Shown here: positions 6,995 through 13,755 of the stretch, in pieces
How the letters are laid out: the number at the start of each line of letters is the position of its first letter
Position numbering within the stretch: the first letter of the stretch is position 1
Source: JACCXJ01 sp052387115
GTDB lineage: Bacteria > Pseudomonadota > Gammaproteobacteria > JACCXJ01
Assembly (NCBI GenBank): GCA_052387115.1
Contig: JBQTJM010000058.1
Span: 1 to 18,204 of the forward strand
DNA length: 18,204 bases
Direction: 5' to 3'
Translations under genes and position numbers: made by a program
Notes under the pieces: generated by a model
The model's input: the letters and a program-made list of their open reading frames with translations, nothing else
Database searches by the model: none
What the model was told of the DNA's origin: nothing

Positions 6995-9040
6995 ATGCGG
7001 ACCTGTATTTGGGTATTTGCAGCACTCTGCACCTTGATCACGATCCCTGCGCGTGGCACCGAAGAGGGGCCACAGGGCGCGGAAGAGGAGCCGGTGGTGC
7101 TGGAGCCTATCACGGTCACCGCCACCCCCTTGGAGGCCGAAGCGGGCCACATCGCGCAGCCGGTCGAGGTGCTCACGGGCGAGGCGCTTCAGCGGCGGCA
7201 GGCCCTCACCATCGGCGAGACGCTCGCGCGTGAGCCCGGGATCAGCGCCAGCGACTTCGGCCGGGGCGCGAGCCGGCCGGTGATCCGAGGGCTCGGCGGA
7301 TCGCGTGTGCGTATCCTCGAAGGCGGGATCGGGTCCATGGATGTGTCGAACCTGAGCCCGGATCATGCGGTCGGCATCGATCCGCTGCACGCGCGTCAGA
7401 TCGAGATCCTGAAGGGACCCGCTACCCTGCTGTACGGCAGCGGGGCGATCGGTGGCATCGTCAACATCGTGACCGACCGCATCCCGACGGAGGTGCCGGA
7501 GAAGCCCAGCCTCGAGGCGGAGTTTCGCTACGATTCCGCCACCAACGAGCGCACCGGGGGCGGCACCGTGGAGGCGGGCTATGGAAACCTGGCCCTGCAT
7601 TTCGACGGGCTCAAGCGCCGCACCGCCAACTATGACATTCCCGGCTTCGGCTCCATCGACCCCGAGCCCGGCGAGCAGCCCGGGGAGTTGTTCAACAGTG
7701 ATGTCGATACCGAGAACGAGGCCGGCGGCGCGTCTTATATCGGCGATCGGGGCCACCTCGGCTTCGCCATCAGCCACTACGCGAGCAACTACGGGGTGCC
7801 GGGGAGCGGCGACGAGGCCGGGGTTCGGATCGATCTCGATCAGCTCCGTTACGACATCGAAGGCGAGGTCGAGATCCCGGCCCCCGGTTTCCGCCTCCTG
7901 AAGATGAAGCTCGGTCACAACGACTACGAGCATCAGGAGATCGAGCCGAGCGGGGAGGTCGGCACGGATTTCCAGAACGACGAATACGAGGGACGGGTCG
8001 AGCTCCTGCACCAACCGCTTTGGGGATTCAACGGCGTGTTCGGGGTCCAGGTGCGCCACCAAGACTTCGAAGCCATCGGCGAAGAGGCCTTGACGCCCCC
8101 GGTCGGCGGGCGATCGGTCGGGGTATTCTGGTTCGAGGACCGCGACTGGGACCTCTGGCACTTCGAGATCGGGGCCCGTTACGAAAACGCCCGTTACGAC
8201 GCCGATGCAGGCAGCCCAGATGTCGAGCACGACATTTATAGCGTCTCGGGCGGCGCGGTGCGGGGGTTCGGGGAGGATTATTCGACCGGGATCTCCGTGA
8301 CCCGCGCCCAGCGCGCCCCGAGTCTGGAGGAGCTTTACAACGATGGGCCTCATCTCGCGACCGGCACCTTCGAACGTGGCGATCCGGCGCTCGATCCGGA
8401 AACCGCCAACAACCTCGACCTCACCCTGCGAAAATCCGAGGGCCGCTGGACCTGGCGCGTTTCGGCCTTCGCCAATCTCATCGAGGACTTCATCTTCGCC
8501 GCTTCCGTGGATGCGAACGGCGATGGCGTGGCCGACCGCGCGGATGAAGAGGGCAATGTAGTCCCGGAGGGGGATCTCTTGAGCCTCGACTTCGTGCAGG
8601 ACGACGCGATCTTCTACGGATTAGAGGCCGAGACCGTCTTCGGTATATTCGAGGGCACGAGCTACGGCGACCTCGATGCCCGGTTCGTCGCGGACTATGT
8701 ACGCGGCAAGCTGACCGACGGCGACGATCTCCCGCGCATCACCCCGCCGCGTTTCGGCGGAGGCCTCGACTATCGGTTCGAGGCCTGGACCGCCGATTTC
8801 GAGGTCATGCGGATCGCGAAACAGACCGACAACGCATCCCTCGAAACCGAGACCGACGGCTACATGCAGGTCGATCTCGGCGTCAGCTACACCTTCGGCA
8901 CCCGGCCGGCCGATCTCATCCTGGCGCTGCGGGGCACCAACCTCCTAAACGAAGAGGAAAGGCGCCATACCTCCTTCTTGAAAGACATCGCCCCCCTCCC
9001 CGGCCGCAGCGTGCTGCTCACCCTGCGGGCGAGCTTCTGA
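6995..9040 (+). CDS. TonB-dependent outer-membrane receptor, ZnuD-like
   Basis: This 681-residue protein is an outer-membrane barrel that imports a metal or metal complex with energy from TonB/ExbBD. It starts with a signal peptide, MRTCIWVFAALCTLITIPARG, cleaved near residue 20. A TonB-box-like EPITVTATP (about 36-44) leads to the plug domain (about 50-160, with GASRPVIRGLGG, SPDHAVGIDP and QIEILKGPATLLYGSGAIGG). The rest is the barrel, with the ELYNDGPHLATGTFERG and NLLNEEERRHTSFLKD segments and a C-terminal F, the usual barrel-assembly signal. By recall, the plug (SPDHA, VTLLYGSG-like) and the barrel segments match Neisseria ZnuD, the zinc receptor, more than siderophore receptors. It lacks the long His-rich loop known in ZnuD. 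I chose the ATG at 6995 because GGGAGGAG lies ahead; an in-frame GTG at 6977 precedes it. The promoter overlaps two dyads. Confidence 0.9.
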   Translation: MRTCIWVFAALCTLITIPARGTEEGPQGAEEEPVVLEPITVTATPLEAEAGHIAQPVEVLTGEALQRRQALTIGETLAREPGISASDFGRGASRPVIRGLGGSRVRILEGGIGSMDVSNLSPDHAVGIDPLHARQIEILKGPATLLYGSGAIGGIVNIVTDRIPTEVPEKPSLEAEFRYDSATNERTGGGTVEAGYGNLALHFDGLKRRTANYDIPGFGSIDPEPGEQPGELFNSDVDTENEAGGASYIGDRGHLGFAISHYASNYGVPGSGDEAGVRIDLDQLRYDIEGEVEIPAPGFRLLKMKLGHNDYEHQEIEPSGEVGTDFQNDEYEGRVELLHQPLWGFNGVFGVQVRHQDFEAIGEEALTPPVGGRSVGVFWFEDRDWDLWHFEIGARYENARYDADAGSPDVEHDIYSVSGGAVRGFGEDYSTGISVTRAQRAPSLEELYNDGPHLATGTFERGDPALDPETANNLDLTLRKSEGRWTWRVSAFANLIEDFIFAASVDANGDGVADRADEEGNVVPEGDLLSLDFVQDDAIFYGLEAETVFGIFEGTSYGDLDARFVADYVRGKLTDGDDLPRITPPRFGGGLDYRFEAWTADFEVMRIAKQTDNASLETETDGYMQVDLGVSYTFGTRPADLILALRGTNLLNEEERRHTSFLKDIAPLPGRSVLLTLRASF

Positions 9041-9050
9041 AGGCCAGCCG

Positions 9051-9235
9051 AACATGATGCAAGTCCTCTAGGGGATCGGTAATTTGTACCTTTGTAGCGA
9101 GTCTAGTCAGCCCCGTCAGCGCCGCAGTGATTGCGCTATCGCATTGATAAAAATTACAATCGTTCCCTGCGCCGGTGATGGCACCGTTGTTGACAGTCAT
9201 CCGGTTGGTGGGGTCAGCTCGGGTCTGAGTAACCG
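9051..9235 (+). repeat. Copy 1 of a ~180-bp inverted repeat
   Basis: This segment, starting about 10 nt after the receptor stop, matches the reverse complement of 12333-12517 almost end to end. The best-kept core is 9073-9110 (GATCGGTAATTTGTACC, then TGTAGCGAGTCTAGTCAG) with one mismatch. Elsewhere I count frequent substitutions and a few small indels, about three quarters identical overall by eye. The minus strand of this copy reads openly with coding-like words (NNGAITGAGNDC, then AITAALTGLTRLATKVQITD), but copy 2 has a stop and a frame shift in the same frame. No transposase or terminal structure was seen. The rest of the 369-bp gap, 9236-9409, shows nothing I can name. Confidence 0.8.
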
Positions 9236-9409
9236 CTGCTTGCTTCGCTACCCTCGGAGCCGGGCGGCTAGCTCGAAAGGCGCTGAAGCCGACCGGGGCA
9301 ACTGCACGGTTTCGCGCGGCATCGCGTCTTGGCAGGCGGCGGGCAGACTGGAAGTTGGCGATTTCCCCCGCCGCGACGACGCAGTTCTTCGTGTTCAATA
9401 CTAAGACCG

Positions 9410-9955
9410 CTACCCTTGCCGCTCCCTCCGAAGCATCAGCTTATAAAGCACAGTCACCCACAACGCCCCTAAGACCATCCCGCCCAGCGTATCCGATGGA
9501 AAGTGCACCTGCAGGTAGATCCGAGAGGTGGCCACGCAGGCTACCATCACCAGTGCCGCGCAGGTGACCCACCATGCCCACTCGGGTGCCAGCCGGCGCA
9601 CGGCGATGGTGAGGCACAGGAAGAATGCACTCGCCTGAGCGACATGCCCGCTCGGGAACGAATCCGAGACCGGTAGCTCGATCAAGAGCGGGTAAAGCTC
9701 GGGCCGAGGCCGCGCTACGATCCCCTTGATGGTGTGAGCCATGAGCGCCGCTCCGCAGAGGCCTATCCCCAGAAGCCAAGCCTCGAATCGATTCCGCCGA
9801 TGGGCCAACAGGCTGACCAACGCGATCCCGGTTGGGATGAGAACGTAGAGTGAGCCGAGCCAGGTAATCCCACGAAACAACTGATCGAGGATCTCAGAGC
9901 GATGAGCCGCGGCGAACGCCAGGATGGCGGCGTCCAGGCTCAAGACACTATGCAT
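9410..9955 (-). CDS. PAP2-family membrane phosphatase
   Basis: This 181-residue integral membrane protein belongs to the PAP2/BacA-like phosphatase family, which removes phosphate from lipids such as phosphatidic acid, undecaprenyl diphosphate or related substrates, usually on the periplasmic side. The three motifs are complete: K77 with RP at 84-85 (KGIVARPRP), P101-S102-G103-H104 (SFPSGH) and S144-R145 with H151 and D155 (SRIYLQVHFPSD). About five hydrophobic helices can be seen (near 28-50, 58-75, 105-120, 128-142, 157-172). Its ATG overlaps the end of the metallophosphoesterase gene by 8 nt, so the two are coupled. The substrate is not determined by the motifs. Confidence 0.92.
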   Translation of the reverse strand: MHSVLSLDAAILAFAAAHRSEILDQLFRGITWLGSLYVLIPTGIALVSLLAHRRNRFEAWLLGIGLCGAALMAHTIKGIVARPRPELYPLLIELPVSDSFPSGHVAQASAFFLCLTIAVRRLAPEWAWWVTCAALVMVACVATSRIYLQVHFPSDTLGGMVLGALWVTVLYKLMLRRERQG

Positions 9956-10787
9956 CTCTCAGCGAATCTGCTGCGCGGCCTGCGCGCGCCCAGCCGGTGG
10001 ACGTGTGCAGGAAACGCTCAGGGCTCCCCGGGACGAACGCCAATCGCTCGGGGTCCCAGGAGCAGCAGCTGACGTCGATGTGCGGGCGCTCGATGCGCAG
10101 CACATTGAAGGAATTGCGCTCGCCGCGCACGCGCGTCGAGGTCGCGGTGCCCGCGCTGACCGCCAGCGCGCTGTAGCCGCCGATCCTAAAACGTTCGGCG
10201 AGGGGCCCGCTATGGCTGCGATGCAGATGGCCGGCCAGCAGGATGTCGAGCCGGCATTGGCCGAGCTTAGCCAGTGCCTGTGGCGGACAGCGAACCAGAT
10301 CATCCTCGTCTCCGCCTTCGGGCACGTGAAAAGGATGGTGCGTGACCAGGATCCTGATCCTCTCCCTTCCCGCATCACCTAGCCGCTCGCGGAGAGTTGC
10401 GATCTGCGTTTCGTTGATGCGCCCGCCCTTTATCGTCAGTGACCGCGCCGTGTTGATGCCGAGCACTATCATCTCCTCGTCACGATAGAACGGCGCGAGC
10501 TCTTCCGTGATGTAGCGGCGATACTTGGCGAGCGGGTGGAAAAAGCGCGCGAAGGGATTGCGCATCGGCACGTCGTGGTTACCCGGCACGACGATCCGCG
10601 GCGCCGGGATCGTTTCCAGAAATGCCCGCGCCTGCTCGAGCTGCGAGGTGCGCGCGCGCTGGGTCAAATCGCCCGAGATGGCCACGAGATTCGGCCTGAT
10701 CCCGTGGATAAAGGCGATCAGCGGGGCGAGGATCGCCTCATCGATTTGCCCGAAATGCAGATCGGATAGGTGTACGACGGTGCGCAC
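9948..10787 (-). CDS. Calcineurin-like metallophosphoesterase
   Basis: This 279-residue protein is a cytoplasmic metallophosphoesterase with the full two-metal set: D9 and H11 (LSDLHF), D40 (SGDLTQRA), N70-H71-D72 (PGNHD), H150-H151 (VTHHPFH) and H187/H189 (GHLHR). The family cleaves phosphomonoesters or phosphodiesters (cyclic nucleotides, UDP-diacylglucosamine, glycerophosphodiesters). The layout is closest to the Icc/CpdA-like class. It starts at a GTG (10787) right before the first motif; no strong Shine-Dalgarno is visible. Sitting between a lipid-kinase-like gene (68 nt upstream) and a PAP2 phosphatase (8-nt overlap), it most likely acts on a lipid- or cell-envelope-derived phosphate, but this is by context. 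Confidence 0.9.
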   Translation of the reverse strand: MRTVVHLSDLHFGQIDEAILAPLIAFIHGIRPNLVAISGDLTQRARTSQLEQARAFLETIPAPRIVVPGNHDVPMRNPFARFFHPLAKYRRYITEELAPFYRDEEMIVLGINTARSLTIKGGRINETQIATLRERLGDAGRERIRILVTHHPFHVPEGGDEDDLVRCPPQALAKLGQCRLDILLAGHLHRSHSGPLAERFRIGGYSALAVSAGTATSTRVRGERNSFNVLRIERPHIDVSCCSWDPERLAFVPGSPERFLHTSTGWARAGRAADSLRDA

Positions 10788-10855
10788 GCGACAACGAAAT
10801 CAGAAGAATTGCTCTAAGCTGCGATCGGAAGTGACTGCGATCAGTCTAGCAGCGT

Positions 10856-11848
10856 TCACTGCTGCGCCGTTAGCGTCGCGGGCACGAGCACCCGCAGTAC
10901 GCCGGGGCGGATCCGGTAATGGAGTGGTGTGGGCATCACAGTGACCTCGCCGTCGACAGCGACGTGCATGCGCGTGCGCTTGCTGTCGATGAAGACCTCT
11001 TCGGTACAGAGCGCATCGAAATCCTTCTCTTCTTGTAGCTTGCCGGCGAGGGCGCGCAGGGCGAAGCGCAAAAGACCCAGGCGCCCGGTACGGCGTGCCA
11101 TGTAAAGACATAGCCGTCCCGCATCGAGGCGTTTGCGGGTGCCGACCTCGAAACCCGCGATCTCGTATTCGTTGTTGCCGATGAAGATAAACGGGGTGCG
11201 CCGCACCGATTCGTGATCGTCGGCGTTCACGCGCACCACGAGGAAGGGGTAGCGGCGCAGCACGGAGAGCGCCGCCCACAGGAACGCCGGCCACTTGCCG
11301 TGTCCCAGGCGATCTTGCAGCTTCTCGCGATGGCGTACGACCATCGGATAGAGTCCGAGACCCGAATTGTTGAGAAAGAACCTGCCGTTGACCTCCCCGA
11401 CGTCTACTTGCGCCACCGTACCCTCGAGGAGCGTGCGTACGGACTCCTCCAGGGCGAGCGGAATATTGAGATCCTTGGCGAAGTGATTGAGCGTCCCGAG
11501 CGGCAGCACCCCGAGCGTGCGATCGGTCTCGATAAGCACGGACGCCACGGCGTTGATCGTCCCATCCCCGCCTCCGGCGACCACCGGGCCGGCATACCGG
11601 GCGACCGCACGGCGTGCCAGATCCACGATCTCCGCCCCGTTGCGCGCAATCAAGAAATGCGCCTCGGCGCCGAGATTGTGGAACGCTTCCGCGATGCGCG
11701 CCCGCACCTCCGCGCTGGTGTCCGATCCGGCGGCGTCATTGATGATGATCGCGATGGTCGTGGCAGAGCTGATATCCCCCGTCTCCATCGATCCGGAGTC
11801 GCGTTCCGTAGCGGTAGGCTGCGCCGCGCGGTTGATCACCTCATGCAC
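10856..11848 (-). CDS. Diacylglycerol kinase-family lipid kinase
   Basis: This protein has the DAGK catalytic domain found in diacylglycerol kinases, sphingosine kinases and YegS-like proteins, which transfer a phosphate from ATP to a lipid hydroxyl. The GGGDGT nucleotide motif is at 92-97, followed by PLGTLNHFAKDL (116-127), the conserved second motif, and a C-terminal VDGE region. The usual first motif NPxSG is replaced by INDAAGS at about 36-42, a common variant. The frame gives 330 residues from a GTG at 11848; an ATG at residue 21 (11788) is the other possible start, and neither has a clear ribosome-binding site. It leads a same-strand group with a metallophosphoesterase and PAP2 phosphatase, so phosphorylation and dephosphorylation of a lipid are encoded together. 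The exact lipid is unknown. Confidence 0.88.
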   Translation of the reverse strand: MHEVINRAAQPTATERDSGSMETGDISSATTIAIIINDAAGSDTSAEVRARIAEAFHNLGAEAHFLIARNGAEIVDLARRAVARYAGPVVAGGGDGTINAVASVLIETDRTLGVLPLGTLNHFAKDLNIPLALEESVRTLLEGTVAQVDVGEVNGRFFLNNSGLGLYPMVVRHREKLQDRLGHGKWPAFLWAALSVLRRYPFLVVRVNADDHESVRRTPFIFIGNNEYEIAGFEVGTRKRLDAGRLCLYMARRTGRLGLLRFALRALAGKLQEEKDFDALCTEEVFIDSKRTRMHVAVDGEVTVMPTPLHYRIRPGVLRVLVPATLTAQQ

Positions 11849-11878
11849 AAATCCCAGGTTTTCGATCGCTGCTGAGGT

Positions 11879-12019
11879 TCAATTGCAGCCGCGCAGGAGG
11901 AAGATGATGATAAGGATGGGTATCGGAACGCCCACCAGCCATAACAGCAGGTATCCCATCTTCCCTTCTTGCAGCCTCATGGGTTTGCCGATCCGCCGCA
12001 GACGATTGGTGACTGACAT
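11879..12019 (-). CDS. Small single-pass membrane peptide (46 residues)
   Basis: A 46-residue frame runs from ATG at 12019 to TGA at 11879. GGAGG lies 5 nt before the ATG, one of the best ribosome-binding sites in the window. The first 20 residues are basic (MSVTNRLRRIGKPMRLQEGK) and the rest is one hydrophobic helix with a VPIP break and a closing LLRGCN. Small membrane peptides of the form LLWLxGVPIP(I/L)LIxxFLLRG are common in proteobacteria but have no established role that I know. It lies between the CsbD gene and the lipid kinase gene on the same strand. The basic end should stay in the cytoplasm. Confidence 0.65.
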   Translation of the reverse strand: MSVTNRLRRIGKPMRLQEGKMGYLLLWLVGVPIPILIIIFLLRGCN

Positions 12020-12051
12020 GGTGACCTCCAAAGCCAGGTTGATTTATGGAT

Positions 12052-12074
12052 ACCGGGCGGCTCAGCCGCCCGGT
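12052..12074 (-). terminator. GC-rich hairpin after the CsbD gene
   Basis: A perfect 9-bp stem, CCGGGCGGC (12053-12061) and GCCGCCCGG (12065-12073), with a 3-nt loop and a closing A-T pair, lies about 35 nt past the csbD-like stop and 33 nt before the small membrane peptide start. A 12-bp perfect palindrome GGCTAGCTAGCC (12088-12099) is between it and the stop codon. There is no T-run, so termination is likely partial, or the stem protects the upstream mRNA. Confidence 0.55.
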
Positions 12075-12108
12075 TGAGGGATTTTCCGGCTAGCTAGCCT
12101 AGCGTGGA

Positions 12109-12306
12109 CTATAGGTCTCTGATCCAGCTGTCTGCCTGCTCCCGGGCTTTCTCCTTGCTGAGACCATACTTGAGCTGCAGCCGCCCGACCAGCTCTTCTC
12201 GCTTCCCGGCAATCGTATCGAGCTCATCGTCCGTTAAATCACCCCACATCTGCTTGGCCTTGCCTTTGACTTGCTTCCAGCTACCTTGGACTTGATCCCA
12301 GTTCAT
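12109..12306 (-). CDS. CsbD-family stress protein
   Basis: This 65-residue hydrophilic protein is a full-length member of the CsbD family: MNWDQVQGSWKQVKGKAKQM, then WGDLTDDELDTIAGKREELV, then GRLQLKYGLSKEKAREQ and a short tail. These small helical proteins are induced by general stress in many bacteria (sigma-B in Bacillus, RpoS-related in enterics), but the molecular role is not settled. GGAGGG is 4-5 nt before the ATG. The upstream region holds copy 2 of the inverted repeat and no clear promoter could be picked. A GC-rich hairpin follows the gene. Confidence 0.92.
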   Translation of the reverse strand: MNWDQVQGSWKQVKGKAKQMWGDLTDDELDTIAGKREELVGRLQLKYGLSKEKAREQADSWIRDL

Positions 12307-12332
12307 GCTGCCCTCCGTTTGGACATTGGTGT

Positions 12333-12517
12333 AAGTTAACTATCAGATCCGAGCTTGGCCCGGACCAACTGGATAAGTTCAACAACGGTGCCAGCACCGG
12401 CGCGGGGCGTGATTGTCATGGCTTATCAATTGGATAATGCAATCACCGAAGCCCTGACGGGCCTGACTAGACTCGCTACATAGGTACAAATTACCGATCC
12501 CTGGAGTACTTGTATCA
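12333..12517 (-). repeat. Copy 2 of a ~180-bp inverted repeat
   Basis: The reverse complement of this segment matches 9051-9235 almost end to end (core at about 12460-12497 with one mismatch). It begins about 27 nt upstream of the CsbD start codon, so it forms most of that gene's upstream region. Its outer end touches the duplicated fdsA fragment with no gap: the matching CATGAT word runs to about 12515-12518 and the fragment begins at 12521. The coding-like frame of copy 1 is broken here by a stop and a 1-nt insertion. The 405-bp gap 12307-12711 consists of this repeat and the fdsA fragment. Confidence 0.8.
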
Positions 12518-12707
12518 TGAGCCCACGCGGGCGACGCGCACGGCGCAGAACTTGAGCTCCGGGATCTTACCGTAGGGGTCGAGGGCCTCGGTGGTCAGGA
12601 GGTTGGCGGCGGCCTCGTTGTAGAAGAAGGCCATGAACACCGAATTGCGCTGCATGCCGGTATCGGATCGAGCGCGTCCCTCGATGCGTCCGTGCCGGGA
12701 ATCGATC
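12515..12707 (-). pseudogene. Duplicated 3' fragment of the formate dehydrogenase alpha gene
   Basis: Bases 12521-12707 align without gaps to 13804-13990, the last part of fdsA, at about 95 percent (I count roughly 9-10 mismatches in 187). The same reading frame is open: it carries RARSDTGMQRNSVFMAF, NEAAANLLTTEALDPYGKIP and KFCAVRVARVG, then ends early with S and TGA at 12515-12517, where the real gene continues for a further 13 residues. Several changes alter residues (C to F in MAFCYNEA, F to L in PEFKFC). It has no start and is not expected to make a protein. Both ends are sharp: the inverted repeat at one side, the HepT-like gene stop 4 nt away at the other. Confidence 0.92.
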
Positions 12708-12711
12708 GATG

Positions 12712-13212
12712 TCAGGTCGGCCGGTCTCCGCGGGCGGGTACACCGAGCCTCTGCTCTGCGTAGCTGCGGAAGGCGTGAGCCGCCTGGATAAGAACGGTTG
12801 TGAATCGTCGGGCGACATCGAGGGAAGCCGCGAGCGCGTCGAGGTCATCGATGTATTCGTGCACCAGCCGGTTACGCAGTCCCCGCGCGCCCAACCATTC
12901 CTGGGTGTCGCGGATGATCCCTAGGCGCTCGGCGCGGTTGACGTTCTCGACCGCCGTCCCCGGAAGCTCTCCCGCTACGCGCAGAAAAAGGGGCAGGAGC
13001 TTGTCGCTCAGGGTGTCTTGCAGGCGGGAGAATTTGGCGCCAAAAGACTCCAGGCGATCGATTCCTTCCGGCGCGGCGAGCTGTTTCGCGAGCCATTCGC
13101 GGTCGACTGCTTCGGCATCTCCAAAGAACCGTTGCGTGACTTCCGCGAGGTGACGAGCCTCCCGATCGACCAAGTCGAGCACGCGCGCGAGCCTTTCAGA
13201 GACGTGGCTCAT
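12712..13212 (-). CDS. hepT: HepT-like HEPN-domain toxin
   Basis: This 166-residue all-helical protein is a HEPN-domain RNase-type toxin of the HepT/MntA system (HI0074/DUF86-like). The signature R113-N-R-L-V-H118-E-Y120 fits the R-X4-H-X-Y motif: in characterised systems R and H cut RNA and the Tyr is AMPylated by the antitoxin. It begins at ATG 13212, overlapping the stop of the nucleotidyltransferase by 4 nt (ATGA). The N-terminal half (MSHVSERLARVLDLVDREAR) is a long helix. At 166 residues it is longer than the common ~140-residue form, with a variable C-terminal tail RLGVPARGDRPT. Its stop codon is 4 nt from the fdsA fragment, so the tail may have been formed at that junction. Confidence 0.87.
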   Translation of the reverse strand: MSHVSERLARVLDLVDREARHLAEVTQRFFGDAEAVDREWLAKQLAAPEGIDRLESFGAKFSRLQDTLSDKLLPLFLRVAGELPGTAVENVNRAERLGIIRDTQEWLGARGLRNRLVHEYIDDLDALAASLDVARRFTTVLIQAAHAFRSYAEQRLGVPARGDRPT

Positions 13213-13508
13213 AACGCGACGCCGGTTCGCTTGGCCATCTGGTGGATCGGTTTCAGCGGTTCGCTCGGTCCACGGGTGATGACGTCGATGCGCTGGGCTC
13301 CGAAGGCTTGCTGCAGGGCGCCATTGAAGCGCAGTGCGCGCCAGGCGGCATCGGTGAGGGGCTCGGTCAGGTCGACGTACAGATCGATGTCTCCGCCGCG
13401 GGCATGGTCGTCCACTCGGGAGCCGAATAGCCAGACCTGGGCGTTCGGCCCGAAACACTCGGCGGCGCGGGCCTTGATGATACGGACTTGGTCGTCTGTG
13501 AGGCGCAT
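13209..13508 (-). CDS. mntA: MntA-like minimal nucleotidyltransferase antitoxin
   Basis: This 99-residue protein has the minimal nucleotidyltransferase fold: WLFGSRVDDHARGGDIDLYV with G29-S30 and the metal pair D40/D42, and a third acidic residue D75 in AQRIDVIT. The spacing GS-x9-DxD is one residue shorter than the GS-x10-DxD common for MntA. In characterised HepT/MntA pairs this protein AMPylates the toxin tyrosine and so silences it. Gene order (MNT first, HEPN second, overlapping ATGA) agrees. Only a weak GAGTGG-like ribosome-binding site precedes the ATG, and a long inverted repeat begins 12 nt upstream. Confidence 0.88.
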   Translation of the reverse strand: MRLTDDQVRIIKARAAECFGPNAQVWLFGSRVDDHARGGDIDLYVDLTEPLTDAAWRALRFNGALQQAFGAQRIDVITRGPSEPLKPIHQMAKRTGVAL

Positions 13509-13519
13509 GCTACACCACT

Positions 13520-13617
13520 CACGGTCACAAATCGCCCTATTCTTGATCCCCTCACCCTAGCCCTCTCCCGGAGGGCCCGGAGGGAGAGGGGATCTAAGGA
13601 GGCGATTTATGACCGTG
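13520..13617. repeat. Nested inverted repeat (~100 bp, MITE- or REP-like)
   Basis: Outer arms 13520-13536 (CACGGTCACAAATCGCC) and 13601-13617 are reverse complements with one mismatch. Inside, a GATCCCCTC-type pair and a perfect 9-bp stem CCCTCTCCC (13561-13569) / GGGAGAGGG (13582-13590) fold further, so most of the 98 bases can pair as one cruciform. The inner CTCACCCTAGCCCTCTCCC...GGGAGAGGG word resembles a repeat dispersed in many proteobacterial genomes. No transposase is present. It sits just upstream of the mntA-like start. Confidence 0.7.
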
Positions 13618-13690
13618 GCCAGTATATCTGTTACGCCTGGCAATCATATCCTTTGTGCAGCGAGGCATAACCCAGGGATTGGCCATGGTC

Positions 13691-13723
13691 TACCCGGATT
13701 CCGCTGCGCTTCCTCCGGGCTAC
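13691..13723. repeat. REP-like palindrome downstream of fdsA
   Basis: CCCGGA (13693-13698) and TCCGGG (13714-13719) flank an imperfect GC-rich centre. The word TACCCGGATTCCGCTGCGC followed by TTCCTCCGGGCTACG matches from memory a palindromic element (GTAGCCCGGA...GCGCAGCG...TCCGGG) scattered in many gamma- and betaproteobacterial genomes, typically after a gene. It lies 33 nt past the fdsA stop, as expected of a 3'-end REP. Function may be mRNA stability or termination. Confidence 0.55.
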
Positions 13724-13755
13724 GATTGCTGCCAATCGTCGACGCGAGGCCGGCG

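Noticed and set aside
6932..8353. 473-codon open frame on the minus strand opposite the TonB-dependent receptor
   Set aside because: It is antisense to a receptor with signal peptide, plug and barrel, and shows no recognisable family.
9018..9398. 126-residue frame on the minus strand covering repeat copy 1
   Set aside because: The coding-like part is not kept in copy 2, which has a stop and a one-base shift in the same frame, and there is no ribosome-binding site. I treat it as repeat sequence, not a gene.
10788..10855. Repeated CTGCGATC word between the kinase and phosphoesterase genes
   Set aside because: Two 8-base copies in a 68-nt gap can arise by chance in GC-rich DNA and show no dyad or promoter context.
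12407..12707. Idea that the ~180-bp repeat and the fdsA fragment form one longer mobile unit
   Set aside because: Repeat copy 1 at 9051 is followed by no fdsA-like sequence on its outer side, which is the receptor gene, so the two are separate pieces that happen to abut.
12567..12848. 93-residue frame through the fdsA fragment and HepT end
   Set aside because: It is out of frame with both the fdsA fragment and the HepT-like gene.
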